Positions 43,008 through 53,214 of a stretch of DNA of 64,000 bases are shown piece after piece. The translations under genes and the position numbers were made by a program. Each line of letters begins with the position of its first letter. The first letter of the stretch is position 1. The DNA comes from Kalaharituber pfeilii (taxonomy: Eukaryota; Ascomycota; Pezizomycetes; Pezizales; Pezizaceae): NCBI GenBank assembly GCA_015179045.1, contig WHUZ01000025.1, positions 1-64,000 of the forward strand, given 5' to 3'. The notes beneath the pieces are model-generated. The model was given only the letters and a program-made list of their open reading frames with translations, had not been told where the DNA came from and ran no database searches.

Positions 43008-43526
43008 TCTCTTGGGTGGGCAAAACTTCGCTACATTCGATGCACTAGTTTCACTGTGTAACGTCCAGCCAAGAGAGTCTGTGTACTATCAAATTCCTGA
43101 CCTCAAGCAATGGTCAGTATATACATCTTAGGTACGGGAATAGCGCACATCTATTCAATGTCCTTGTATGTACTAGAACGTTCTCGAAGTTATTTATTAC
43201 AGTACTTGGAAGGAAGGTCAATGCGCTTGTAGCGAGATATTCAATACTATTATGAATTTGTGCAATATGTTGTGTACCGCTTTGTCGGAACCAGTATTAT
43301 TTTTACTATTTCCACAGAATGACAACAGCATAACTATTAGATCATGTAGTTAGTCCTAGCAGTCAATATAATATGGGCTTACAGTCTCATCAGTCTCGTA
43401 GTAGGCGAGTGCAATCCCACAAGTAAATGTGTCATTGCAAATTTGATATGATTGATCGGCATGACAAGGACCAAAAGTAGTGAAACTAGTGCATCGAATT
43501 TAGCGAAGTTTTGCCCGCCCAAGGGA
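43008..43526 (+). mobile_element. MITE-Z copy 2 (519 bp, uninterrupted)
   Basis: The ends TCTCTTGGGTGGGCAAAAC and its inverse TTTTGCCCGCCCAAGGGA are flanked by TA on both sides (43006-43007, 43527-43528). The interior matches copy 1, with the half-LINE site empty near 43205. Confidence 0.85.
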
Positions 43527-43539
43527 TACTACTAATCTA

Positions 43540-43858
43540 GTATGTTCCAAGCCGCATAATGTCCGTGCACAGACTCAACGTGTCTCACTCGCTACGAGCT
43601 ACCTGTGTTATTCTGATCTGAGCACATATGCAGGGGTGGCAGGCATGTTGAGGAGTGAAGGTTCTTGTGCCCGACCTTTGGAATCCGTTGCTGTCTTCCA
43701 AGTGTCGCGCTTCGTACGCTGAAGGCATTACGCATAAAGACTATCATTGATTAATGAATTACAGTTTGAATAATTCTAAGGGACTCTAGAAGGTCGCTAT
43801 TGTATCAGGTGATTTCCATGCGGCTCTATACATCTTGGGGCAATCAATTGCCCCAAGC
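43540..43858. other. upstream region of the 43.9-kb gene
   Basis: No ORF of interest and no repeat tail. It probably contains the promoter of the next gene, whose TATA-like box is at 43860. Confidence 0.4.
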
Positions 43859-43859
43859 A

Positions 43860-43868
43860 GTATAAATA
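43860..43868 (+). promoter_or_regulatory. TATA-like box
   Basis: TATAAATAG about 80 bases before the start codon at 43947. The position and sequence fit a core promoter, but this was not tested. Confidence 0.45.
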
Positions 43869-43946
43869 GGGCCTGGACCCTTCGTACCCTTAGTTTACAG
43901 CTTGTCTGCTTGTCTGTTCTTCCCTCCATAAATAAACATACTCCGA

Positions 43947-44653
43947 ATGGCTGGTAAAGGTTTGTTGTTGTACTCAACTATACTACAGTAATACTAATAT
44001 TCATAGGGTCAAAATCAAGAAAAAAAGGTTCAGGAAAGAGCACAGATACCGCAAGGGGGCTAGGATTCCATGATGAGGGAATACCCCCCAACCTCTATGC
44101 ATACTGGAGGCGGGATCTCGGACGCCTGATGATACTGCATGATTGCAGAGGCCCTGCCTATTCTGGCACGAAGGACTGGGAGCCTTTTCTGGAGGTGGCC
44201 TGGAATCTCCCAACGTTGGCCCCGCGTGCCCGCCATATGATCAGACATGATCCTGAGATGCAGGCCTTGCATGCCGCACTGGCTTCAGATGTTGCCAAAA
44301 AAATTCGAAACGGAGATAAGATTGCAAAGCGGGTGTCTGAGGAGGCTGACAAGGTATGGATGAATGGCCGGAAAAAAAATAAGCAAACCCCTCCCTCTGC
44401 GGGCTCAGGCTCAGCATCTCCGTCATCACCTTTGGCCTCCTCAGAATCCTCTCCAGCCCCCTCCTCAGTGTCCTCTCCGGCCCCCTCAGCATCACTTCCG
44501 GTCCCCGCCTCAGCATCACTTCCGGCACCCCCCTCAGCATCACTTCCGGTCACCCCCTCAGCATCACTTCCGGTACCCCCCTCAGCATCACTTCCGGTCA
44601 CCCCCTCAGCATCACTTCCGGTCACCCCCTCAGCATCACCTTCACCCTCCTAG
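43947..44653 (+). CDS. spliced gene related to the Plavaka accessory protein
   Basis: Exon 1 is 43947-43959, intron 43960-44006 (47 bp: GTTTGT, branch AATACTAATAT, TTCATAG), exon 2 is 44007-44653, giving 219 residues. The start MAGKGSKSRKKGSGKS is basic. The core has GFHDEGIPPNLYAYWRRD, matching GFIEEGMPSSLYQYWRSD of the accessory protein at 4077-5166, then KDWEPFLEVAW and DVAKKIRNGDKIAKR against WADFCQWAA and DIAKKLRESERTRDQ. The C-terminus is different: Ser/Pro repeats (PSASLPVT, 24-bp units) instead of RGG. Either a domesticated copy or the accessory gene of another Plavaka subfamily. A stop in the repeat array may be recent, because PQHPAF-like codons continue after it. Confidence 0.72.
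44440..44650 (+). repeat. 24-bp coding minisatellite (CCTCAGCATCACTTCCGGTCACCC)
   Basis: About eight units encoding PSASLP(V/A)(T/P). The unit length is a multiple of three, so copy-number changes leave the reading frame intact. Confidence 0.88.
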
Positions 44654-44699
44654 GCGTCACTTCCGGCCCCTCAACATCCAGCATTTGAACAGGTGGTGA

Positions 44700-45025
44700 G
44701 TTCAACTTGAATCCTAATTTGCGCCTCAATCCAATGTAAGTTCTAACAGGAGGCATTCTAGGACTACCTAGGGTATATGATTGGACACATAAGGTCGGAT
44801 ATCTCTCTCAAATTGTGAATTTCTTTTCATTTTTATTGAGTTATTGTATTCATTTGGTAGTGAATTACATCTGTATGGGAGTTGGGGAAGGTTCACCTTG
44901 TTCCGGTTGATACATTTTCTGGTTTCTCTGTACTTAGTTATTTTCTTTATTGGTTTGTATAGTAGCGTTAGCCACTCAATGGGAATGCAGACTTGTTTTT
45001 TTTTGGGCAGACAAAAGCTCCCACA
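44700..45025. other. unassigned DNA
   Basis: T-rich DNA with no supported gene. It may be the 3' UTR of the 43.9-kb gene. Confidence 0.4.
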
Positions 45026-45029
45026 GTGC

Positions 45030-46185
45030 TATGGCGGATGATCAGGACCAAGACAGTGCGAGGTGCTAGACGTTCAGGATCCCGCTTGAAAAATTTCAAA
45101 GCAGTATTGAAGCGGTGGACGCTCAGGATCTTATTGCCACTAATGGAAATTTCTGGGCGGGACTTGAGTTGCAACAGTAGGTGGAGAAAATGTGGAGTGC
45201 TAGACGTTCAGGACCCCCGCTTGGAAATTCCATTGGTGGAAAGACAATATTAAGGCGGTGGGCGCTCAGGACCTTATTTCCGTATCCACTACTAGGGCGG
45301 GATAACCAGCCGCTCATGATCCTGCCCGGAGTTTTGATTAGTCGCAATAAGATCCTAAGCGTCAATAGTGCTTTGGAATTTCCAAGCGGGGATCCTGAAC
45401 GTCTAGCACTCCACATTTTCTCCACCTACTGTTGCAACTCAAGTCCCGCCCGGAAATTTCCATTAGTTGCAATAAGATCCTAAGCGTCCACCCTACTAAT
45501 GGATCCAAGCGGGGATTCTGAACGTCTAGTACTCCGCATTCTCTCGACCTACTGTTGCAACTCAAGTCCCGCCCGGAAATTTCCATTGGTTGTAATAAGA
45601 TCCTGAGCGTCTACCCTACTAATGGATCCAAGCGGGGATTCTGAACGTCTAGTACTCCGCGACCTGCTGTTGACCTACTGTTGCAATCACAAGCGTGTCG
45701 AGAAACGCCCAGAAATTTCCAGGGTTGCAATAAGATCCTGAGCGTCCACAGGCTTGACATATTGCTTTCACACTTATGGAATTCCAAGCAGAATCCTGAA
45801 CGTCTACCACTTTGCATTTTCTCAATCTGCTGTTGCAACCACGGATGAATTGTGACTAATGGAAATTTCCGGGCGGGACTTGAGTTGCAGCAGGAGGTGG
45901 AGAAAATGCGGAGTGCTAGACGTTCAGGATCGCCGCTTGGAAATTCCATTGGTGGAAAGACAATATCAAGGCGGTGGACGCTCAGGATCTTATTGCGACT
46001 AATCAAAATTCCGGGCAGGATCATGAGCGGCTGGTTATCCCGCCTAGTAGTGGATACGGAAATAAGGTCCTGAGCGTCCACCCTACTAATGGATCCATGC
46101 GGGGATTCTAAACGTCTAGTACTCCGCATTCTCTCGACCCATGCCGGGGTGGGATAATAAAATTTCCAGCCGCTCATGATCCCGC
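45030..46185. repeat. complex palindromic satellite, about 1.15 kb
   Basis: The core strings GCTAGACGTTCAGGATC, GGACGCTCAGGATCTTATT, ATGGAAATTTC..GGCGGGACTTGAGTTGCA and GTGGAGAAAATG.GGAGTGCTAG occur many times, some on the + strand and some inverted. The first part (45030-45300) and a later part (45850-46040) run one way; the middle (45360-45800) and 46070-46180 run the other. Single strands could fold into long hairpins. Degenerate copies (CTCAGGATCTCGCCTGGAAATTTC) continue to about 46480. The open frames here are by-products. Confidence 0.88.
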
Positions 46186-46638
46186 TCGGAACCTAGCCTG
46201 TCACAAACCCGTGTAAGACATCGCATACTAATCAGGGTCTAGCATGTGAATCCTACAATTTATGAGACAATGCAAGGTGACAGACACTCAGGATCTCGCC
46301 TGGAAATTTCTGTTAGTAATAAGAGTAAGCTGCGGGTAAGAGACATAATGGATGGTTAAGAGGTCTAGCATGTGAGTTCTATTCGACAAGATAGTCTAAA
46401 ATGATTAGGCTCTCTATTGTAATTTCCATTATTGGAAAGGAATATGAGGTTGTGGACGCTGAGGGTCTGTGTATAGATGTCAGTACCTTAAACCTCACTT
46501 AGCGGTGCGGATAGATACTATAAAGCTGCCTACTCACCCTTCGTAGCAAGTAATAGACCATAGAAGGCATCGGCGACTAGGTGCTTTTTTGGTTTCTTTT
46601 TTGTACATTCCCTTTCAGCTTTACTTCTTCTTTCAGTC

Positions 46639-46792
46639 ATGACCTCAAAAAAGAGCCGTAGTAAAGGAAAAGCTCCCATGAGAGACCTAAATCCCTTTAC
46701 AATCACTCGTGCTGTCCATTTAGCGGCCTCTACCGCATCTTCGTCAACCCCGTCATCGACTGCAACATCGAGTTCTACTAGGAAAAGGGCCT
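46639..46792 (+). pseudogene. DUF6532-like gene, first exon
   Basis: MTSKKSRSKGKAPMRDLNPF begins a basic, Ser/Thr-rich N-terminus that reads to STRKRA, where LINE-B is inserted. The frame resumes after the LINE at 51510 (YTQTLDAPQVLS). See 51510-53350 for the body of the gene. Confidence 0.6.
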
Positions 46793-48321
46793 TTTTTTTT
46801 TTTTTTTTTTTTTTATTCACGTAACCCCGCATACAGGCTACCAGCCTATGGCAGGGACCCATATACCCGGGCCAGGTTTGAGACAACTAACTACGGAATC
46901 TACATACACCCTTGAGCACCCAGTGCCCTCCGTCCCCCGGTCCCCGGCTACCCCAGATCGAGGCAGGCAAACCAGTACTCGACCGGGTCACCTTCCACGC
47001 CTTCTTGCTTCCATCCTTTCTCCTCTAGGTCCTCCCAGGACTGCCAGGTGACATGTGCCCCATTTTTGTTCTTCCTCTGGGGCCGCTCCAGTTCTGTGCA
47101 TCTGAACACCACATGCTCAGCACTCCATGCCTCACCACATGTGCATTGTACCTCCTCGCCACTGACCATCCTCCTCCACATAGCTCCGCCTTTTCCAGTC
47201 CGCAGCCAAGCGTAATTTGTGAGTGCTCTCCTGCCCCACTTCACGAATTTGCCCTTCCCAAACCCTGCACGCTCCCTCTCCTCTTTTCTTTTTCGAACTA
47301 ACTCTTGACGCAGCCCACCCTCAGTGGCCTGCCCATCATACCTCATGCCCTTGGCCCCCTCTTTGGCCACCTCATCCGCCTTCTCATTGCCTTCTATCCC
47401 GACGTGGGCCTTGACCCATGCCAGCTTCACTGCATCCGCCTTCCTTAGCCTCCGCCGCCTCTCTGCAATCAGCTCTATCACCCGCGCTAGGTCTGCGGTT
47501 CTTGCCTTGCCAGTTTTTCCTGCTTTCTGGACTGCACTGATAGCTGCCTGAGAATCTGCGAGTAGTAGTACTTTTGCACTGCCATCAACTGCTTCAAGGG
47601 CACCCCTCATTCCTGAGACCTCACCGTCCCACACAGTTGCCTTTGTGCCTACCCACCGGGACCCCTCTGACTCACCTGCTACCACCTGCCTCCAGCACCA
47701 TCCGCCACCAACACCGCCTTCCTCACTGCGGCTGCCGTCTGTAAAAATAGCCACCGAGTCACCCTTAGCCTCATTGATGGCCTTTTCCCATTTGGCTGGG
47801 GCGTCTTCCTTGCACAACTTGAGGTCAATGACCTCAATGCCTGTCTGTGGTAGGTGTACATCTCGCCCCCAGGACACTCTCTCCTCCTCATTGACCTCGA
47901 GAGTGCTGGCAATCTTTCCAGCTACTGACTCAAACCCATCATTTTTGTCTGCAGCATAACTCAAGCTAAAGTCTCTCCAGTCCCTCCCCCTTTCACCCTC
48001 TCTGTCTGGGTCTGGGGCTACCATTCCAGTGAAGCTTTCCGGCCATAAATCTCCAACTCCTGTAGGGTCCCTCACTGAGCTTAGTGCATATCTTGCTTGG
48101 CCTTGATCGAGAATCGTCGTTACACTCTCTACTCCAGCAATGGCCTCGACCTTTACTCTCGCTGCCCCTCGGACTGCACCAGTGCATTTGCGGAGTGCTT
48201 GATACTGCAACTTCTCAAACTCCTCTCTCCACTGCTTCTGGCCTCTCCACCCAATTTCGGACCCCCAAAGGGCCACTGCCCTTACCATGCCTGTATAAGC
48301 CTTTCTCCATGAGATAGGACT

Positions 48322-48384
48322 TAACTGCCCTGCCATGGCGAACAGCTACAAGCGGGGTCACGTGAAATAAAAAAAAAAAAAAAA
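48322..48384 (+). mobile_element. LINE-B 3' tail nested in LINE-B
   Basis: TGCCCTGCCATGGCGAACAGC..GCGGGGTCACGTGAAAT plus poly(A), opposite in strand to its host. The 13-bp TSD ATGAGATAGGACT lies at 48309-48321 and 48385-48397. Confidence 0.95.
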
Positions 48385-48746
48385 ATGAGATAGGACTCAT
48401 ACCCCATTGAGAGTTGCCTAGCCCAGACAGCGCGCCCATGAGTTTCCTGGCTTTCTCGATCCGGCTTTTCCAGTGGAGGTCGAAATCAAGAGTGCTATCA
48501 CAAATCACCCCTAGCCACTTGCACCTCTCAACATCTGCCCTTCTCTTGGTCTTCTTACCCATGACTAGGACCTCCTCCTTTGAGGTCTCCAATGGTAGAT
48601 CGTGAGCTTCAGCAACCTCCCTGAGTACTCCTGCAATTCTCTCCCCAATTCTCCTCATATCCTTTCCTCCTTCCCAATCCAGAATAACACTTTTCATATC
48701 ATCTACAAATGAGGGCAGCTCCACTTCACAGTCTCTCACTGTTATA

Positions 48747-49016
48747 TTTTTTTTTTTTTTTTTTTTTTAAATCACATAACCCCGCTTGTAGCACGTGGCC
48801 ATGGCAGGGTCCCTGGGCAAGCCCTCGAAGCCCGGAGACAGGCTTAACAAACCCCCCTCTCCCCCCTCCCCTCTTCTCCACACTTTCGCACCCCGGCAAG
48901 CAAACTTCCCCGACGGCAAACCGCACGGCGCCCTAGAACCTGATCCCGGAGAAGAACCTTTCCAACTCATCCCACTCCTCCCCATTCTCTGCTGTCCTTT
49001 TCCAGTTCTTCCCCAT
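48747..49016 (-). mobile_element. LINE-B 3' end (270 bp) nested in LINE-B
   Basis: The 14-bp TSD CTCTCACTGTTATA lies at 48733-48746 and 49017-49030. It contains the last codons of another LINE-B ORF2 (WDELERFFSGIRF, stop near 48938), about 150 bp of 3' UTR, and the tail. It proves that the short family-B tails scattered over the window are truncated LINE-B copies. Confidence 0.95.
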
Positions 49017-49789
49017 CTCTCACTGTTATAGCTACCTTTGTTTCCATCTCTTCTAGAATTGGTGCCATGTATATGAGGAACACAACTGGAGATAAAGGCG
49101 AGCCCTGCGGCACACCTACATTCGATCTGCCATTGCCCCTCACCTGTCCATCCCATTCCACCTCAAACTCTCGCTCCCGGAAGAAGATTTCTAACCAGGG
49201 CAACCATTTCTCAGCTTTAGAACCCTGTACTCGGTGCTTGACCATATCCCAACGTGTGTTCCCAAAGCCTCCCTTCACATCCTCCATAATCCACACTGCC
49301 CCACCGCCACGTGCCAGGGCTCTCTGGCTCTTCACAACTGCCCGAAATAAGGCATCAATTGCAGACCTTCCTCTCACTCCTCCAAACTGCCCATGGTGGA
49401 ATAGTCCAGCTTCTTGCAAGCCATCAGCAACCACCTTCTCCATCAGTTTTCCCACACAATTGATGAGTTGAATAGGCCTCCAGCTCTTTGCTTGCGTAAG
49501 ATCCCTGCCAGACTTCGGGATCATGATCACCTTGCTGAATTGCCAATCCTTCGGCATCCTGGCTGCAGCCAGCTCAGCAGCCAGCTCCTTCATTAACTGC
49601 CCTCCTAGCACTGTTTTATTGGCCAGCTTGATGAATCTATAGCTGATGCCATCAGGCCCTGGAGCTGAACGGCTCGAGGTGCCTGCAAGTGCCTTGCATA
49701 GCCTCTCAGTCAGCTTTTTTACATTGGAGGTCCATTCGTCTGTCAGGCTCTGCAGGCCCGAGTTCACTGGTAGGTCCAATGTTGTCAGG

Positions 49790-50015
49790 GAAATTGATGC
49801 CGCTTGTAAATTCGACGCCGCCAGCGAATTCGACACTACTGGTGAATTCGGCACTGCCGGCGAATTCGACACCGCTCGCGAATTCGATGCCGCTGGCGAA
49901 TTCGATACCGCCGGCAAATTTGGATTTGACATTGCCGGTGAATTTGATACTGCCAGTGAAGTTAGTGCCGCTGGCGAGGTTGACACTGCTGGCGGATCCG
50001 ACGTCGCCTGATATT
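49790..50015 (-). repeat. 15-18-bp coding repeat between endonuclease and RT
   Basis: On the + strand, units of about 'gccggcgaattcgacactg'. On the coding strand it encodes PAVSNS-like repeats of about 60 residues. It is placed in the endonuclease-RT linker, a region of most LINEs with little constraint. Confidence 0.8.
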
Positions 50016-51197
50016 TGAAGTTTCTCTGTACCAGGCCTCTCACCTTCTCCTCGTCTGTCCTCCATATATCACCATTGTCACCTACAAGGTCACCCATTTT
50101 TCCTCTTAACTTCCAAGGGTCCTTTGCTACTCGGATCACATCCCATGGGTCCTTAGAGCTGTTTTCCTCTGTAAACTGTTCCCAGCACTCCTTTTTCTTT
50201 CGTCTTATGATATACTTGAGGGTCTTAACCCGCTCTTTCCACCGTAGGAGTCTGGCTCTCTCCCATGCTTTGGCTCCCTGTCCCTTCCCCCCTCGGCCCT
50301 CCTTCCTCACTGCCTTCGCTGCCCCTTCTACCTCCTTATCCCACCACAACTTACTTCTTGATGATGCACGTATCTCCCTCTTCAGACTCTCTCGAAGCTT
50401 GCAGGTCTTCTCATATGCAGTCCCTCCTTCAAGGCTTCGGTACCACTCCCATTGTTCTGAAGCCTTCTTTTGCAGGATTTCTTGGATCAAATCTTCTGCC
50501 TTATCCCAATCCACTCCTCTTCTTATTTCAGTTTTGCCTTGGCTGCTACTACAAGTCCCCCAGACTACTGCATGGTCTCCACATAACCACTCTGGATCTT
50601 CGTTTTGCCACCCATACTTCCAGACTAGATCTAGAACACTCTCTCTGACCTGCCCTTCAACTTCTCTTGCCCATGTTGAAACCCCTTTCCTTGTTTCCAG
50701 AAGCCAGCCTGTGCCTTCCAAACCCTGCCCTTCCCCTTGGGTCAGGCCCTCTGTCTAGTTTGGACCATGCTGGATGGTGTGCGTTAAAGTCCCCCAGTAG
50801 TACTGTGCTAGACTGCAGGCCTCCTGGGCCTCTCAGCCTTCCCCATCTGTCCATCCAATCCTCCAAGGTCTCCAAATTCGTATCTGGATGGATATATACT
50901 CCTCCCGCTCTGCCACCTCCTTCTACCTCACACTAGACCCACCCTTTCGTCTCTTCAATCACTTTCCACTCCTGGGTCCCTTTCCTTGCATGAGCCACTA
51001 CCCTCTTGCCACTTTCAACTCGGCTGATGACCTCATAAGCTGGATGCCTTGTTGTGACCCACTCTCCTCCTTTCTCTGCAACCCATGCTTCTCCTATAAA
51101 GATCACATCTACTTTCTCTCTATTTGCCCATTCCAGAATAATATCACTATTTCTGAGAGAACCTCCAACATTCTGGAATGCCACCTTCATCCTCTGT

Positions 51198-51495
51198 TCA
51201 GTAACCATTACGTCGGAACCGCTTCCCTGCTGGCATATAGCTCGCCAGCTCTGGCCCTAGCCCTGGCCTCTTCAAAGAGTCTCTAGTAGATACAGTTGCA
51301 CACTCCCTTCGCTGGTGCCCCATACCACCACACTGCCAGCACGTCCTACTGGCTGCTTTGACTCCCTGTTGTTTCTGACTTTGGTAGGCCCTCGGCGGCT
51401 GGTGTGTGCACTCTCTCTGCTGATGTCCCTTCCTGCCACACTGCCAGCGTGTTCTTTCGAAGGCTGCTGCTGGTACTGATACTGGTGTTGGTACT
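51198..51495 (-). pseudogene. LINE-B ORF1 C-terminus with CCHC knuckles (5'-truncated)
   Basis: It reads RWQCGRKGHQQREC and CWQCGGMGHQRREC. The second is a complete C-X2-C-X4-H-X4-C knuckle; the first has Arg in place of the leading Cys (CGC for TGC). The frame ends RRNGY at 51198. The ORF2 start (ATG 51208) overlaps the ORF1 stop by 11 bases, suggesting termination-reinitiation, as known for other fungal LINEs. Confidence 0.85.
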
Positions 51496-52557
51496 TAGGA
51501 AAAGGGCCTATACTCAAACACTTGATGCACCTCAGGTCCTCAGCTGTCATTAGAAGAGTCAAGAAGAGCAAAAATTCGATGGAAAGAGGTTTGTCTTCCC
51601 CAAGCTTTGCATGGTCATTAGCTAAACTATTGCACAGGGTGAAAATTCGGAAGTGCAGGCATCATCAGAAGCAACGACACAGCCCAACAATTCAGCTAGT
51701 GATATGCAACACAACCAACTTTCAATGAAAGTAAGAGTGACTTCGAGGGTCCATAATAATCGGAATTCCAGAAGCATAGCAAGGTTTCAGGGCGATGAAC
51801 GAGCCGTCGTGGAAGAAGCCGCAAGGCTGATTAAACTCCACACCCTCTTCAAGGATCCGCTCCCAGACCTCGCCCATACGGCTATGATAATAGAGCAGCT
51901 GTGGGAGGAGGCGCAAAGCAACGCAGGGGTAAAGATGGACAAAGATGACAAGATCGAAGGCTATGTCAGCTCCCTCTTACTCTTGAAATTCGAAGTGGAC
52001 ACTAACGGACCTTCGGAGTCTGGCTGCAGCTTCGGTCAATCCAATCACGGACACGGTCGCATCTTCTACATGAAATCAAAACAAATATCGACATCCTATA
52101 TGGCTTCGCGGACAAGCCTTCAACGTTCATACGCGTTCATGTACGGCGGCTCATGGAAGGTGACAGCTTCACCTGTCCAGAAAAAGATCGTGAGGTAGCA
52201 GCCAGTCTCTGTTTATAGAGTGATGTTGAGAGTCTGACAGCGAATAGGACTGCCTGTACAGGTTCAGCGCTCCTGAAATCGTTACCATCATTTATGATAA
52301 GTATTTCGCGGGCCCAAGGATGCTAGGTAACACAGAGCCGGAATTTATCAAAATGATAAATGGTACCTTTATTGCTCTTGTCTGCGCGTGCATTTATCAT
52401 CTGCTAGGCGCCTGGGTGGAGGGTGAGTTCAATGAACCACCCGATTTCAACTACGCAAACTCCTTCAGTAAGTATCCAACCGGTAACGTACACTGAATGT
52501 CCAGGTGTAGACTGACTGAGGTGGCCAGGATATTATCGCCGCCTATACGACCAATGG

Positions 52558-52773
52558 CGGTGGAGGCATGCAAGACTTGGTCACTCCTCCGAAGAGCAAG
52601 GACACAGACCCACTAAGAGACATCTTGGAGTGGGCAGGGGCATAGGAGACACACAGGATCTTTTCTTATTCCTTTTCTTCTACCTTCATATGTATCTAAT
52701 CTCATGTAACTAATCTCGCCATAGCCCCCAGGGCGGCACGCGAGTAATGATATAAAAAAAAAAAAAAAAAAAA
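52558..52773 (+). mobile_element. LINE-A/half-LINE 3' end, 216 bp, in the DUF6532-like gene
   Basis: Family-A 3' UTR, hairpin (CTCGCCATAGCCCC..GGGCGGCACGCGAG) and poly(A). The 9-bp TSD GACCAATGG lies at 52549-52557 and 52774-52782. Removing it restores YDQWRRDFNGAM. Confidence 0.93.
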
Positions 52774-53152
52774 GACCAATGGAGGAGGGACTTCAATGGA
52801 GCTATGCAACGTCAGCTCCTGAATGTAATCAAGGGGTCGATAGTTGAGAAGATAGCCGCAGTACGCAAACCAAGGGCCATCGAGCGAGGCCTACCCTATG
52901 CCGTCAGTGACGAGCATCAGAAGGCATATGCTCAGCGGCTTGCAGATGTTCGGCGAAAGCTTCTGAAAGGCTAGGAAGGTACTTTGGCGGAGAGACAATA
53001 GAGTCTACGGACAAGGACGATGACGAGGAGGATGAGGATGACGAAGGGGAGGAAAGTGACAATGACGGGGGAATACTAACGACGACGACGATAGGGACGA
53101 CGGGGGGGATACTAACAACGACGACGGGGACGATAAGGAGGACGACGAGGAT

Positions 53153-53214
53153 TTTTTTTTTTTTTTTTTTTTTTTTCAAGTGACCCCGCTTGTAGCTGTT
53201 CGCCATGGCAGGGC
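53153..53214 (-). mobile_element. LINE-B 3' tail in the acidic-tail exon
   Basis: Poly(T), then CAAGTGACCCCGCTTGTAGCTGTTCGCCATGGCAGGG. The 13-bp TSD GGACGACGAGGAT lies at 53140-53152 and 53215-53227. Confidence 0.95.

Larger units (their letters stand above)
46948..51208 (-). pseudogene. LINE-B ORF2: endonuclease, RT, RNase H (broken)
   Basis: It starts MVTEQRMKVAFQNVGGSLR at 51208. APE-type endonuclease with VIFIGEAW and TVLLGDFNAHHPAW; a TAG after ETKGWV and a frameshift near 50720 break this part. RT: APGPDGISYRF, KPWRPIQLIN-like SWRPIQLINC, GVPQGSPLSPVVFL and FVDDM (the catalytic motif, here FVDD). RNase H: AIFTDGSRSEEGG, LLADSQAAISAV, WVKAHVGIEGNEKADE. C-terminal CTCGEAWSAEHVVFRC knuckle, ending FACLDLG. 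Two nested insertions (48747-49016 and 48322-48384) cut the RT and thumb. A Ser/Asn/Pro/Ala repeat (PAVSNS) lies between endonuclease and RT. Confidence 0.93.
46793..51495 (-). mobile_element. LINE-B, 4.7-kb non-LTR retrotransposon
   Basis: The 14-bp TSD TAGGAAAAGGGCCT lies at 46779-46792 and 51496-51509. The 3' end (left) has poly(A) and the tail CCCTGCCATAGGCTGGTAGCCTGTATGCGGGG (in two parts: stem CCCTGC/GCGGGG, inner GGCTGGTAGCC). It holds the end of ORF1 and a near-complete ORF2. Endonuclease, RT and RNase H domains place it with Tad1/I-type fungal LINEs. It is 5'-truncated within ORF1 and carries two nested LINE-B tails. Confidence 0.93.

Noticed and set aside
44158..44625. 155-codon minus frame with GSDAEG repeats
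   Set aside because: Antisense of the PSASLP minisatellite in the spliced + gene, which has a clear intron and start.
45123..46177. Several overlapping ORFs of 70-190 codons on both strands
   Set aside because: All are read-throughs of the palindromic satellite, with the same peptides repeating in opposite orientation.
49646..50018. Repetitive + frame (EFDTAGEF-like) opposite LINE-B
   Set aside because: Antisense of the PAVSNS repeat in ORF2.
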